The translations under genes and the position numbers were made by a program. From Cyclobacteriaceae bacterium (lineage in GTDB: Bacteria > Bacteroidota > Bacteroidia > Cytophagales > Cyclobacteriaceae), in NCBI GenBank assembly GCA_015492915.1, contig WGED01000594.1, forward strand, positions 1 through 6,807: a stretch of 6,807 bases of DNA, written 5' to 3'. Below the pieces are notes generated by a model. The model was not told where the DNA came from, made no database searches, and saw nothing but the letters and a program-made list of their open reading frames with translations. Below, piece after piece: positions 1-6,525 of the stretch. Numbering within the stretch: position 1 is the first letter of the stretch; the number at the start of each line of letters is the position of its first letter.

Positions 1-319
1 ATTGTAAATCCTTATATCGTTTGCGGAATTTTGATATATGGGTGTAGAATCATTCTACACCCGGCATTCCGGTGTTTTAATTCAAAAACAGTATTTGCGT
101 TAATTTTCATTTGACATAACATTAGGCTAAAAACGAGAGGTAGAAATTATTGCCTGACTTTATCGCCTCTTTAATTCTTTTGCAGTTTTGCTGTTTTTAC
201 AACAGACTACACTAAGTTTATCAGGATAAAAGTGTCTACAGAGTCATACCTAAACTTGCGACAGGGAAGACGGCCATTGCGGTTTGGTGTTTTCGCAAGG
301 ATCCGGGAGGCAGCCCCAT
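1..319. other. Gene-free flank left of the terminator
   Basis: I see no credible coding region on either strand here. The stretch is AT-rich between about 60 and 240 and contains one clear structure, the 23-bp palindrome at 40-62, annotated separately. No tRNA-like cloverleaf, riboswitch-like core or convincing Bacteroidetes-type promoter (TTTG then TAnnTTTG) was found. The sequence TATCGTTTG at 15-23 resembles the -7 element but has one extra base between TA and TTTG, so I do not call it. Confidence 0.6.
40..62. repeat. Perfect 23-bp palindrome (11-bp arms around one base)
   Basis: The left arm GGGTGTAGAAT (40-50) is the exact reverse complement of the right arm ATTCTACACCC (52-62), with a single C at 51 between them. 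As RNA it would fold into a hairpin, with the innermost pairs opening to make the loop. As DNA it has the symmetry of a dimeric repressor operator. Neither side has an immediate run of T on the outgoing strand, so it is a poor fit to an intrinsic terminator. It could be an operator, a dispersed palindromic repeat, or part of the 3' end of a gene outside the window. The symmetry is certain; the function is unknown. Confidence 0.85.
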
Positions 320-349
320 AAAAAAACAGGCTGCAAAAACAGCCTGTTT
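320..349 (-). terminator. Rho-independent terminator of the Asp-box gene
   Basis: On the minus strand, AAACAGGCTG (349-340) pairs perfectly over 10 bp with CAGCCTGTTT (333-324), around a 6-nt loop (TTTTTG). The 3' arm runs straight into a T tract that continues to 320. This is a textbook intrinsic terminator. It begins 31 bp after the TAA stop of the large minus-strand gene and is correctly oriented to end its transcript. The A tract on the other side of the stem is short, so it may also work weakly for plus-strand transcription. Confidence 0.93.
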
Positions 350-380
350 CTCATGAAAATTCATCCATTATTTTATCCTG

Positions 381-3300
381 TTACTCTATAAACTCCTCAA
401 AGGACTTTATCTGTGCCGGTACCAGGTTTTGCTTTGTGATAAACTTATTCATCCTTGCCACCTGTTTGTCTTCGATCGCTTTGAAATCGGCTTTCGCCTT
501 TGCAAACTGATCGCTGATCATCTTCAGGTTTTCCATCTCCGAGGCTGAGGGCGGCAGATAGCCACCGGCAATCTTACTATATAATGTTGCCATTTTTTCG
601 CGGAGTTCCGGATCTACCGTGCCCACGTAATTATCACCTTTGGTGATCACGAGTGTTTCTTTCAGAGAGGTCAACGCGTCGATGACAGGTTGTGCCACTT
701 TTTTGGCTTTGGGATTTTCCTTGACCAGTTTCCCGGCCTGGTCTGTGTAAGCATCGAGCCTGTACACCAGGTAAGCGAGATCCTGCACCATATCATAGAG
801 TTGCATGGTGGTGTTGTGCAATGTCTCTCTTTCGGCATCTGTCAGCAATGAGGTGGTGTCGTTGATCACGACGAGGTCGTTTTCATACTTTTTCTTTCCC
901 TTGTTGATCACCACCTTGTATGTGCCTGCCTGTACCCTTGGAGAGGTAAACCCACCGAAAGCAAAGGTCTTTCCTTTGGCCATCTTGGGTTGCTTGATAC
1001 GATAGTTCCACGTTACTACGTTGATCCCTTTGGATTTTCCGGGACTCAGTTCGGTCATTTTTTTACCCGACTGATCCTGTATTTCCATGGTCATCTTACC
1101 GAAAATGTGCCGTTTTTTGAGGTAGTAAATGATCTTAGCCGATTTTGACGGATTGGGGCCGACAAATTCCTGTTCCGTGCTTCCTCCGCCGAATCCGCTC
1201 TCTTCTCTCATCATGGAAGGTTTCATAGCAAAGAAATGGAGCTCTTTCTGCAGCACATCCTGTGTGAGCTGGCGCAGGGGGCTGATATCGTCGATGATGA
1301 TAATGCCTCTGCCGTGTGTGGCTAGGACGAGGTCCGCGGTTCGCTTCTGCAGTTCGATGTAGTGTACCGCTGCAGCAGGCATGTTGTTGGTGAATTTGCT
1401 CCAGTGCTTCCCGCCGTCAATGGTGATATACAGACCGAACTCGGTGCCGAGGAAGAGGAGATCTTTTTTCTCATAATCTTCCTGTATGTTCCGCGCAAAG
1501 CCATGAATATCGTCGGTAGCGATCGACTCCCAGCTCTGTCCGTAATCCGTCGTCCTGTACACATAGGTATTCATGTCGCCTGATGTGTGGCCGTCGAATA
1601 CGGCATAGGCCGTTCCCGGGTCATGAGCGCTCGCCTCAATGTGGTAGCACCAGGTGTGCGGGGGCAGGCCGGGGATATTGGCCATGGTATTGGTCCAGGA
1701 TTTCCCGTGATCACGTGTCACCTGCACGTTACCGTCGTCGGTGCCTACCCAGATCACATTTTCATCAATAGGCGATTCGGCAATGGTGAAGATGGTGCAG
1801 TGATTTTCTGCGCCTGAATTATCTTTCGACAAGCCGCCGGATTCTTCCTGGTTTTGCTTGGCGGGGTCATTGGTTGTCAGATCACCCGAAAGTTTTACCC
1901 AGGTATCGCCCATGTCATCCGATTGATACAGAAACTGACTGCCCATGTATATCCTGTCGGGATTGAAGTTGCTCAATGCGATCGGCGCGTTCCAGTTGAA
2001 CCGCAGCTTCGGATCGCCATCGACGGCAAGCGGCTGTATGGATTTCGTCTGATTTCTTTTCACATCATAACGCCACACGGCATTGGCTCCCTGCATCTCT
2101 GAATAGATAATTTTTTTGGTCGGATGACGGTAAACCCTGAATCCGTCACCTCCGCCCACGGGGTTCCAGTCACGCGCTTCGATGCCTCCCGGCGATGCGG
2201 ACGGTCCGTACCAGGAGCCGTTGTCCTGCAAGCCGCCGTACACATTGTAAGGGACTTCATTATCGACGCTGACATGGTAAAACTGCGAAACGGGAATATT
2301 GGCTACGATTTCCATGGTGCTGCCACCGTCCCACGAGCGGTACACGCCCCCGTCGGTCGCGGCATACAACCTGTCGGAATTTTTAATGTCGAACAGGATA
2401 TCATGAATATCGGCATGCATCCAACCCATAGACTTAAAGGTCTTACCGCCGTCGCGGCTTATCGAACCGTAGAGCCCGGCCTTCACTACCACATCGGGAT
2501 TTTGAGGATCGATCACTATGCGTGAAAAATAGAACGGCCTGACCACCAGTCCGAAATCACCGTTGAGGTGTTCCCAGTTCTGCCCTCCGTCATCCGATCG
2601 GTAAAGTCCCTTGTCCTTGTCCTCTTCCGTTTCGAGTACGGAGTACAATATCTGCGTGTTTGATGGCGCTATGGCAATGGCGATCCTGCCGAGCTTGCCG
2701 GGAGGGAAGCCGTTATGAATCTTATTCCATGTTTTGCCGCCGTCAGTGGATTTGTACAGGGCGCTGTTTTCACCACCTGAACTGAAAGACCAGGGCGTAC
2801 GCCTGAATTCCCACATCGAGGCATACAGCGTATTCGGGTCGGACGGGTCCATGATCACCTCGCTGCATCCGGTGGTTTCATTTATATAAAGGATCTTTTC
2901 CCATGTCTTGCCCCCGTCGGTCGTTTTATAGACGCCCCGGTCTTCGGAATCGCTCCACAAAGCACCCAGCACGCCAACATAAACTTCGTCGCTGTTTTCA
3001 GGATTGATTTCAATACTGCCGATACGCTCCGAGTTTTCAAAGCCGATCTTTTTCCAGTTTACTCCGCCGTCGGTCGACTTGTACAAACCATCGCCGATCG
3101 ATACGCTGTTTCTTGTCCAGGTTTCGCCGGTGCCCACCCAGATGGTCTTATCGGGATCGGAAGGGTCGAGACTCACCACGCCGATGGATTGGGCATAATC
3201 GTCAAAGATCGAAGTAAAAGAAGCACCGCCGTTACTCGATTTCCAAACACCGCCTCCGGCTGTGCCGGCATAGATGATCCGGTCGTTGGTCGTGTGGCCT

Positions 3301-3455
3301 TCGAGGTCCGTGATGCGGCCGCTCATGAGCGCCGGGCCTATCTGTCTGGCTTTCAGATTGCCGAACAATTCCTTGCCTTTCAGCACTATTTCCTGCGCTC
3401 CGGCCCAGGTCATGGATACAAACAGCATTATTGATGCAATAGTTAGTCTAAGCAT
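381..3455 (-). CDS. Secreted Asp-box (BNR) beta-propeller protein, sortilin/Vps10-like, often annotated as glycosyl hydrolase
   Basis: This is a 1024-residue exported protein. An N-terminal signal peptide (hydrophobic residues 4-18) has a likely cleavage site after AGA at residue 20, before Gln21. I count eleven Asp-box motifs (S/T-x-D-x-G-x-x-W/F) near residues 73, 127, 178, 236, 287, 333, 374, 512, 580, 635 and 678, two or three of them degenerate. They suggest two beta-propellers, roughly 40-400 and 400-720. Family landmarks are GGLQDNGSW at 407-415, GGGDGF at 434-439, VGTDDGNVQV at 570-579 and ATHGRGIIIIDD at 712-723. A beta-rich segment (about 770-865) and a predicted helical tail (870-1024) follow. 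No C-terminal type IX secretion domain is evident, so a periplasmic or outer-membrane location is likely. Such proteins are often labelled glycosyl hydrolase because Asp boxes occur in sialidases, but I see no catalytic signature, so binding or scaffolding is equally possible. The ATG start has AT-rich DNA and no Shine-Dalgarno upstream. It lies 57 bp behind the LolA-like gene and is probably co-transcribed with it. Confidence 0.95.
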   Translation of the reverse strand: MLRLTIASIMLFVSMTWAGAQEIVLKGKELFGNLKARQIGPALMSGRITDLEGHTTNDRIIYAGTAGGGVWKSSNGGASFTSIFDDYAQSIGVVSLDPSDPDKTIWVGTGETWTRNSVSIGDGLYKSTDGGVNWKKIGFENSERIGSIEINPENSDEVYVGVLGALWSDSEDRGVYKTTDGGKTWEKILYINETTGCSEVIMDPSDPNTLYASMWEFRRTPWSFSSGGENSALYKSTDGGKTWNKIHNGFPPGKLGRIAIAIAPSNTQILYSVLETEEDKDKGLYRSDDGGQNWEHLNGDFGLVVRPFYFSRIVIDPQNPDVVVKAGLYGSISRDGGKTFKSMGWMHADIHDILFDIKNSDRLYAATDGGVYRSWDGGSTMEIVANIPVSQFYHVSVDNEVPYNVYGGLQDNGSWYGPSASPGGIEARDWNPVGGGDGFRVYRHPTKKIIYSEMQGANAVWRYDVKRNQTKSIQPLAVDGDPKLRFNWNAPIALSNFNPDRIYMGSQFLYQSDDMGDTWVKLSGDLTTNDPAKQNQEESGGLSKDNSGAENHCTIFTIAESPIDENVIWVGTDDGNVQVTRDHGKSWTNTMANIPGLPPHTWCYHIEASAHDPGTAYAVFDGHTSGDMNTYVYRTTDYGQSWESIATDDIHGFARNIQEDYEKKDLLFLGTEFGLYITIDGGKHWSKFTNNMPAAAVHYIELQKRTADLVLATHGRGIIIIDDISPLRQLTQDVLQKELHFFAMKPSMMREESGFGGGSTEQEFVGPNPSKSAKIIYYLKKRHIFGKMTMEIQDQSGKKMTELSPGKSKGINVVTWNYRIKQPKMAKGKTFAFGGFTSPRVQAGTYKVVINKGKKKYENDLVVINDTTSLLTDAERETLHNTTMQLYDMVQDLAYLVYRLDAYTDQAGKLVKENPKAKKVAQPVIDALTSLKETLVITKGDNYVGTVDPELREKMATLYSKIAGGYLPPSASEMENLKMISDQFAKAKADFKAIEDKQVARMNKFITKQNLVPAQIKSFEEFIE

Positions 3456-3512
3456 AATTCCGGTTATTTAGTGTGAGTGTTGAATAGGGGACCCGAAAGC
3501 GTATTTCGCCTG

Positions 3513-4262
3513 TCAGTTTTCTGGAAACACGAAAACGCTGTCGGGGATATCGGGGTTCAGCTCGATGGATTCGATGATAATGGGCTGCGACTGTCCGTCC
3601 TTGATTCCCTGCGACATGGAAAACGGAAAGTATAAGCCGTCCACCTCATCATAGTCGCTGAACTTGATCTGTGAGATCATACCCTTGGCCTGGCCCGATT
3701 TTATTTCAGACTCCATGACGAGCATGATGTTGTTTTCCGTATCAAAATAATAATACGATACATCATCAACCTTCTGTCCGTCAATGGTTTGAGGCTCTTT
3801 GGTGAGCTTAATTTTATAACATTCCGTACCGTCAATGGTTTCTTTACCCAGTAACTCCACCTGGTAGCCTTTTTCTTTGTAATTGAAAAGAGCGGCGGGG
3901 AAATCATTGGCTTCGAGCTTCATGTTTTCTGTTGATTCCGAATCGGCTTTCTCAGGCTTCATAGTTTGAAAATTGGTGTTCCACAGGGTGGTGCCGTCGA
4001 ATACGCCGGTTTTGATGGTGTTTCCCTGCAGGCTGATGATGGTGTACTGTTTGCCGTCGGCCATCTGGACGATCTCCAGGGGTATTTCCATTCCTCCCTG
4101 GCTTACCTTGGCCTTCATCCTGATGCCTTTCAGCTTGGCCCAGGCATCCATACCGCCGGTGGCTTCAAAAGAATTGTTAATGATTTCGTCAGCATCCTGG
4201 GCTTGCATGGAACTGAAAGAAAAAGCCATAACGGCAATAGTAAAAATTGCTAGTTTTTTCAT
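3513..4262 (-). CDS. LolA/LolB-like periplasmic protein (outer membrane lipoprotein-sorting family)
   Basis: This 249-residue protein has a clear signal peptide (MKK, then hydrophobic residues 4-18) with probable cleavage after MQA at residue 21. There is no lipobox cysteine, so the mature form should be soluble in the periplasm. The mature chain resembles the LolA-like fold: an N-terminal helix containing EATGGMDAW (33-41), then repeated beta-strand pairs including GVFDGTTLW (86-94), ETIDGTECYKIKL (141-153), YYFDTENNIM (171-180) and FSDYDEVDGLYFPF (201-214). It ends in DSVFVFP (241-247), which is typical of Bacteroidetes members. LolA-type proteins carry lipoproteins or other hydrophobic ligands across the periplasm. 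This member is longer than classical LolA (about 180-200 residues) and may bind something else. It is the first gene of a probable two-gene unit with the Asp-box gene. The upstream DNA is A/T-rich with no Shine-Dalgarno, and I could not identify a convincing promoter. Family assignment rests on overall pattern, not on a catalytic motif. Confidence 0.85.
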   Translation of the reverse strand: MKKLAIFTIAVMAFSFSSMQAQDADEIINNSFEATGGMDAWAKLKGIRMKAKVSQGGMEIPLEIVQMADGKQYTIISLQGNTIKTGVFDGTTLWNTNFQTMKPEKADSESTENMKLEANDFPAALFNYKEKGYQVELLGKETIDGTECYKIKLTKEPQTIDGQKVDDVSYYYFDTENNIMLVMESEIKSGQAKGMISQIKFSDYDEVDGLYFPFSMSQGIKDGQSQPIIIESIELNPDIPDSVFVFPEN

Positions 4263-4550
4263 GAGATTAAAGTGTTTTAATAGGTGATAGAATTGATTGG
4301 TATTTAATTAAGGTCAGATAATATGTTGTCTATAGGTAATCATTATGAATGAGACAATGTAGGAATATAAGTTAAAAATGTGATAATATTTCTATATGAT
4401 TGGCTTTTAGCTTATTTGAGTGGTCAAAAGATCACGGGGTAAAGAGCGATGACTTTCCGGGAATATTGACAGTCTGAGCGAGTCTTTGTGCTGGTTTGCA
4501 GATAGCAGACCCTGGCCCTGGTCATGGATTTCCGATGATTTTTCATGGCA

Positions 4551-4698
4551 GCAAGAAGCCGGAAGCTCGAAGCTGGAAGGATGAAGCCAGGGAGACGGAA
4601 GACCGGAGATGGGAGACGGAAGAGAAGAGCAAGAAGCTGGAAGCTCGAAGCAGGAAGACAGGTGTCGGATGTCAAAAGTCAGAAGATCGGAAGCTGAA
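4551..4698. repeat. Degenerate GGAAGCTGGAAGCTCGAAGC-type repeat tract
   Basis: The plus strand is built from purine-rich units around GGAAGC, GGAGAC and GAAGATCGG. Two sub-repeats can be aligned by eye. The 29-bp unit at 4551-4579 recurs at 4629-4657 with 27 of 29 bases identical, an offset of 78 bp. The 13-bp unit GGGAGACGGAAGA at 4590-4602 recurs exactly at 4611-4623, an offset of 21 bp. Read on the minus strand the tract spells pseudo-peptides such as SSFELPASC. From memory, such tracts are widespread between genes in Bacteroidetes genomes. Their origin (slippage, or a degenerate mobile repeat) is not settled by this sequence. Confidence 0.85.
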
Positions 4699-4733
4699 GT
4701 CGGGCGTTGGAGGACGATTAAAAGTAAATGTAA

Positions 4734-4777
4734 GGTCACCAGAGCGTTAGCGAAGCCTGTTCGACAAGGCGAAGGTC
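4734..4777. repeat. GGTCACC-led palindromic segment interrupting the GGAAG tract
   Basis: The segment begins GGTCACC (4734-4740) and continues through GAGCGTTAGCGAAG to an imperfect palindrome GCCTGTTCGACAAGGC (4755-4770; outer GCCT/AGGC pairs perfectly), ending in GAAGGTC. GGAAG-type sequence lies on both sides (to 4698, and again from 4793), so it looks like a separate unit dropped into that tract. On the minus strand it reads as part of a spurious peptide containing CRTGFANAL. I recall similar segments as multicopy intergenic sequence in Bacteroidetes but cannot verify copy number here. Confidence 0.5.
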
Positions 4778-4792
4778 TCTTGATGTGGGAAC

Positions 4793-4815
4793 TGGAAGAT
4801 CGGAGACAGAAGATA
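4793..4815. repeat. Detached remnant of the GGAAG repeat tract
   Basis: The purine-rich string TGGAAGATCGGAGACAGAAGATAG resumes the motif of the main tract. The core GAAGATCGGA matches 4682-4691 exactly. It lies to the right of the GGTCACC-led segment, consistent with one original tract having been split by an insertion. It is too short to be sure. Confidence 0.5.
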
Positions 4816-4919
4816 GAGTGCCCGGTGTCGGTAGCTGTTGCCGGCAAGAGCCTAAACGGTGGCCTTTTGGTAGCTAACACGCTCTATGTAGCCCTGCAGC
4901 TCTATACACACTGAACGTC

Positions 4920-4940
4920 ACCCTGAATTCATTTCAGGGT
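4920..4940. repeat. ACCCTGAA..TTCAGGGT intergenic palindrome
   Basis: A perfect 8-bp inverted repeat, ACCCTGAA (4920-4927) and TTCAGGGT (4933-4940), encloses a 5-nt TTCAT loop. It is flanked by GTC on the left and CTC on the right. The hairpin has no following T run, so it is unlikely to be an intrinsic terminator. It matches, from memory, a short dispersed palindrome found many times between genes in Bacteroidetes (the GTCACCCTGAA..TTCAGGGTCTC form), and resembles REP-type elements. The hairpin is certain; family membership is recalled, not checked. Confidence 0.75.
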
Positions 4941-4984
4941 CTCATAACGGAAGGCTGAAAGAATCATGGACAGTATTGCATCGT

Positions 4985-5059
4985 CCATTTTCTCCGGTGA
5001 GGGTAAAATTCGTCATGAGCGTAGCGCACACACCGTTGAAAATTGCAATGAGAAAATGG
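4985..5059. repeat. 10-bp inverted repeat with 55-bp spacer
   Basis: CCATTTTCTC at 4985-4994 is the exact reverse complement of GAGAAAATGG at 5050-5059. The enclosed 55 bp contain GAGCGTAGCGCAC, which resembles the GAGCGTTAGCGAAG of the segment near 4743, hinting at related repeat material. The arms could be the ends of a small non-autonomous element or a chance pairing of AT-rich DNA. The distance from the FecR-domain gene stop (5112) makes a role as its terminator unlikely. Confidence 0.35.
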
Positions 5060-5111
5060 TCATTTTTTCATAAAGTAGTTTAGCAGGAAGAAAGCCCGAA
5101 TGCTACAAATA

Positions 5112-6512
5112 TCAATTTACAGGGATGACTATGATGTCATGCTCTTCTTTCTCGGATAATTCATTTGATTCAGGACGCCAGGAAATTTCTTTGCCGGCAG
5201 TCAGGACCACTTCGGGTTTACCGGGAATCGCGACTTTTAATTTTCCCTTATCCACTTTGACAAAAAAATACCCCTGGTCGGCGCCAATAAAAAAAGCCGC
5301 CGCCGAAGCATTTATTTCTGCCTCACCGGGTTTCAGTGCTATATATGCCTGCTCAAAATCATCCTCCGGCAGTGCATGGACCACAGGCATGGACAACGAT
5401 GCAAAAAAGTGCTCCGTGCCTGATTTGATTTCACCCCTGTGACCTACCACAGCACTGCTCACCTTAATTTTTACCGGGCCCGTATAAGTGAATCTTGACA
5501 CTGTTGCATATATTTTTCCCTTTATCATTTCCAGAATCGGAAGGGAATATTCCTTTGGGCGTGCACACAGGTCTTTCAGATCAAGTTTTGAATTTGATGC
5601 TGCAAATACAGAAATATCACGGCCAAGTTTCAAAGAAACCCGGCTTCGTTTACCTGTTTCAATAACTGCACCGCGAAGATCAATATTTTTCAGGTCTTCC
5701 TGTCCGCCAACCGGCTTGCCGTTCACTTTTACTTCCCCTCTGAAAAGGGTGATTCTGGCGTCGCAATCACATTGTACCTTTCGGGCATTCCAATATACAG
5801 TAGCATTTTCAATGCCTCCGTCTTTTTCAGTATCCTGCACTGTTGTGTCTCCTGAAAAACTATCTTCCGTTCCCTTGCCGGTTACGGAGAAAATTTCCCA
5901 TGGTGTGGCGTCGACTTCAAAATTGATGGGTTTATTGTAATTCGTAGAATTTTCCGAACAGGCACTGTAACTGTTACTTTTAGAATAACCGTTGATGCTC
6001 CAGTATAATTTGCTTAACGAAACATCCAGAGAATACGAATCCCCTAATTTAATCAATGCGCAGCCCGCCTGTAAATCACCTCTTGTCAGTAGCCGCCACA
6101 TTTGCGATTCTTCATCTTCTCTCCATGATCCGGGTGTTTTTTTATCCATGTCCGGCTGGCAAATTTCATTTTTATAACCGGTGTACAGGTATCTGTAGTA
6201 ATCCGTGCTTCCCGTTACGTGTGCAGCAATTAATTTTGCATCACCCCCTTCAGGATATAACAGTCTTACCACTATATTTACTTCTGTCCTTTTGCGCTCG
6301 ATATACTTGCGAAATGGCTCCTCATCCATATCTTCTTCTACAGTGTCTTTTGTGTAATTGTATGTTCTTTTAATATCGATTATCCAACAATCCGGGGATG
6401 CAAAAGATGCTTGCAAAATGATAAAACCGAATAAAAGGGTAAGGGAGCAAAATTTCAGGTAAAGGGATGCCCGGAAGGATTTAAAAGTATCGTCAATTTT
6501 TCGGTTATTCAT
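5112..6512 (-). CDS. Secreted FecR-domain protein with unrecognised N-terminal region
   Basis: This is a 466-residue exported protein starting at the ATG at 6512. A hydrophobic segment (residues 18-36) ending in ASFAS forms a signal peptide or signal anchor. Residues 40-245 match no family I recognise. They contain many Tyr, Trp and charged residues and cysteines at 41, 118, 151 and 185, followed by a CDC pair at 248-250. From about 251 the pattern is FecR-like: ITLFRGEVKVNGK (254-266), VIETGKRSRVSLKLG (283-297), ASNSKLDL (305-312), LEMIKGKIYA (327-336) and VKIKVSSAVVGHRGE (347-361), the counterpart of the usual TPTAVVGVRGTEF. A last strand pair (416-445) has GKLKVAIPGKPEVVLTAG. Classical FecR is an inner-membrane anti-sigma regulator beside a sigma factor and a TonB receptor. 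None is present here, so a structural or envelope role is more likely. Its codons are visibly more A/T-rich than those of the Asp-box gene. A TTG 30 bp upstream (6542) is an alternative start. Confidence 0.85.
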   Translation of the reverse strand: MNNRKIDDTFKSFRASLYLKFCSLTLLFGFIILQASFASPDCWIIDIKRTYNYTKDTVEEDMDEEPFRKYIERKRTEVNIVVRLLYPEGGDAKLIAAHVTGSTDYYRYLYTGYKNEICQPDMDKKTPGSWREDEESQMWRLLTRGDLQAGCALIKLGDSYSLDVSLSKLYWSINGYSKSNSYSACSENSTNYNKPINFEVDATPWEIFSVTGKGTEDSFSGDTTVQDTEKDGGIENATVYWNARKVQCDCDARITLFRGEVKVNGKPVGGQEDLKNIDLRGAVIETGKRSRVSLKLGRDISVFAASNSKLDLKDLCARPKEYSLPILEMIKGKIYATVSRFTYTGPVKIKVSSAVVGHRGEIKSGTEHFFASLSMPVVHALPEDDFEQAYIALKPGEAEINASAAAFFIGADQGYFFVKVDKGKLKVAIPGKPEVVLTAGKEISWRPESNELSEKEEHDIIVIPVN

Positions 6513-6517
6513 TATTT

Positions 6518-6525
6518 CACCTTCC
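6518..6525 (-). promoter_or_regulatory. Shine-Dalgarno that fixes the FecR-domain gene start
   Basis: On the minus strand GGAAGGTG, followed by A, lies 5 bases before the ATG at 6512, at ideal spacing. The longer frame would start from a TTG at 6542 with no such site in front of it, so the ATG is preferred. The other two genes in the window have only AT-rich leaders, which makes this ribosome binding site unusual locally. Confidence 0.65.

Larger units (their letters stand above)
4263..5111. other. Repeat-rich intergenic zone, about 850 bp, no credible gene
   Basis: This gap separates the FecR-domain gene from the LolA-like gene. From 4263 to about 4420 the DNA is AT-rich and must hold the promoter of the LolA-like gene, although no standard motif stands out. 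From about 4551 to 5060 it is a succession of short repeats: GGAAG-type units (4551-4698, resuming at 4793-4815), a GGTCACC-led segment (4734-4777), an ACCCTGAA hairpin (4920-4940) and a spaced inverted repeat (4985-5059). Open frames exist on both strands, but they run through purine-biased repeat DNA and translate to low-complexity Ser/Pro/Leu or Glu/Arg/Lys strings. I treat them as non-coding. No clear terminator for the FecR-domain gene was found just below 5112. Confidence 0.75.

Noticed and set aside
2124..2525. 133-codon plus-strand frame opposite the Asp-box gene
   Set aside because: It is an antisense shadow of a well-supported gene whose Asp-box motifs are intact in this interval.
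4551..4657. CRISPR-like array (repeats of 29 bp)
   Set aside because: There are only two copies, the interval between them is itself repeat-like, the units are degenerate, and no cas gene is nearby.
4407..4880. 157-codon minus-strand open frame through the repeat zone
   Set aside because: It translates to Ser/Pro/Leu-rich strings repeated by the GGAAG tract, has no signal or domain, and crosses several unrelated repeat units. It is repeat DNA that happens to stay open.
4496..4914. Overlapping plus-strand frames of 84 and 101 codons in the same zone
   Set aside because: They are Glu/Arg/Lys/Ser low-complexity translations of the same purine-rich repeats. Two frames open at once over the same tract argues for composition, not coding.
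5053..5070. AAAATGGTCATTTTTT as a terminator for the FecR-domain gene
   Set aside because: The stem is short and purely A/T at its base with a two-base loop, and it has no GC-rich core. It would not be a stable intrinsic terminator.
5488..5940. 150-codon plus-strand frame opposite the FecR-domain gene
   Set aside because: It is antisense to the FecR motifs and has no family resemblance of its own.
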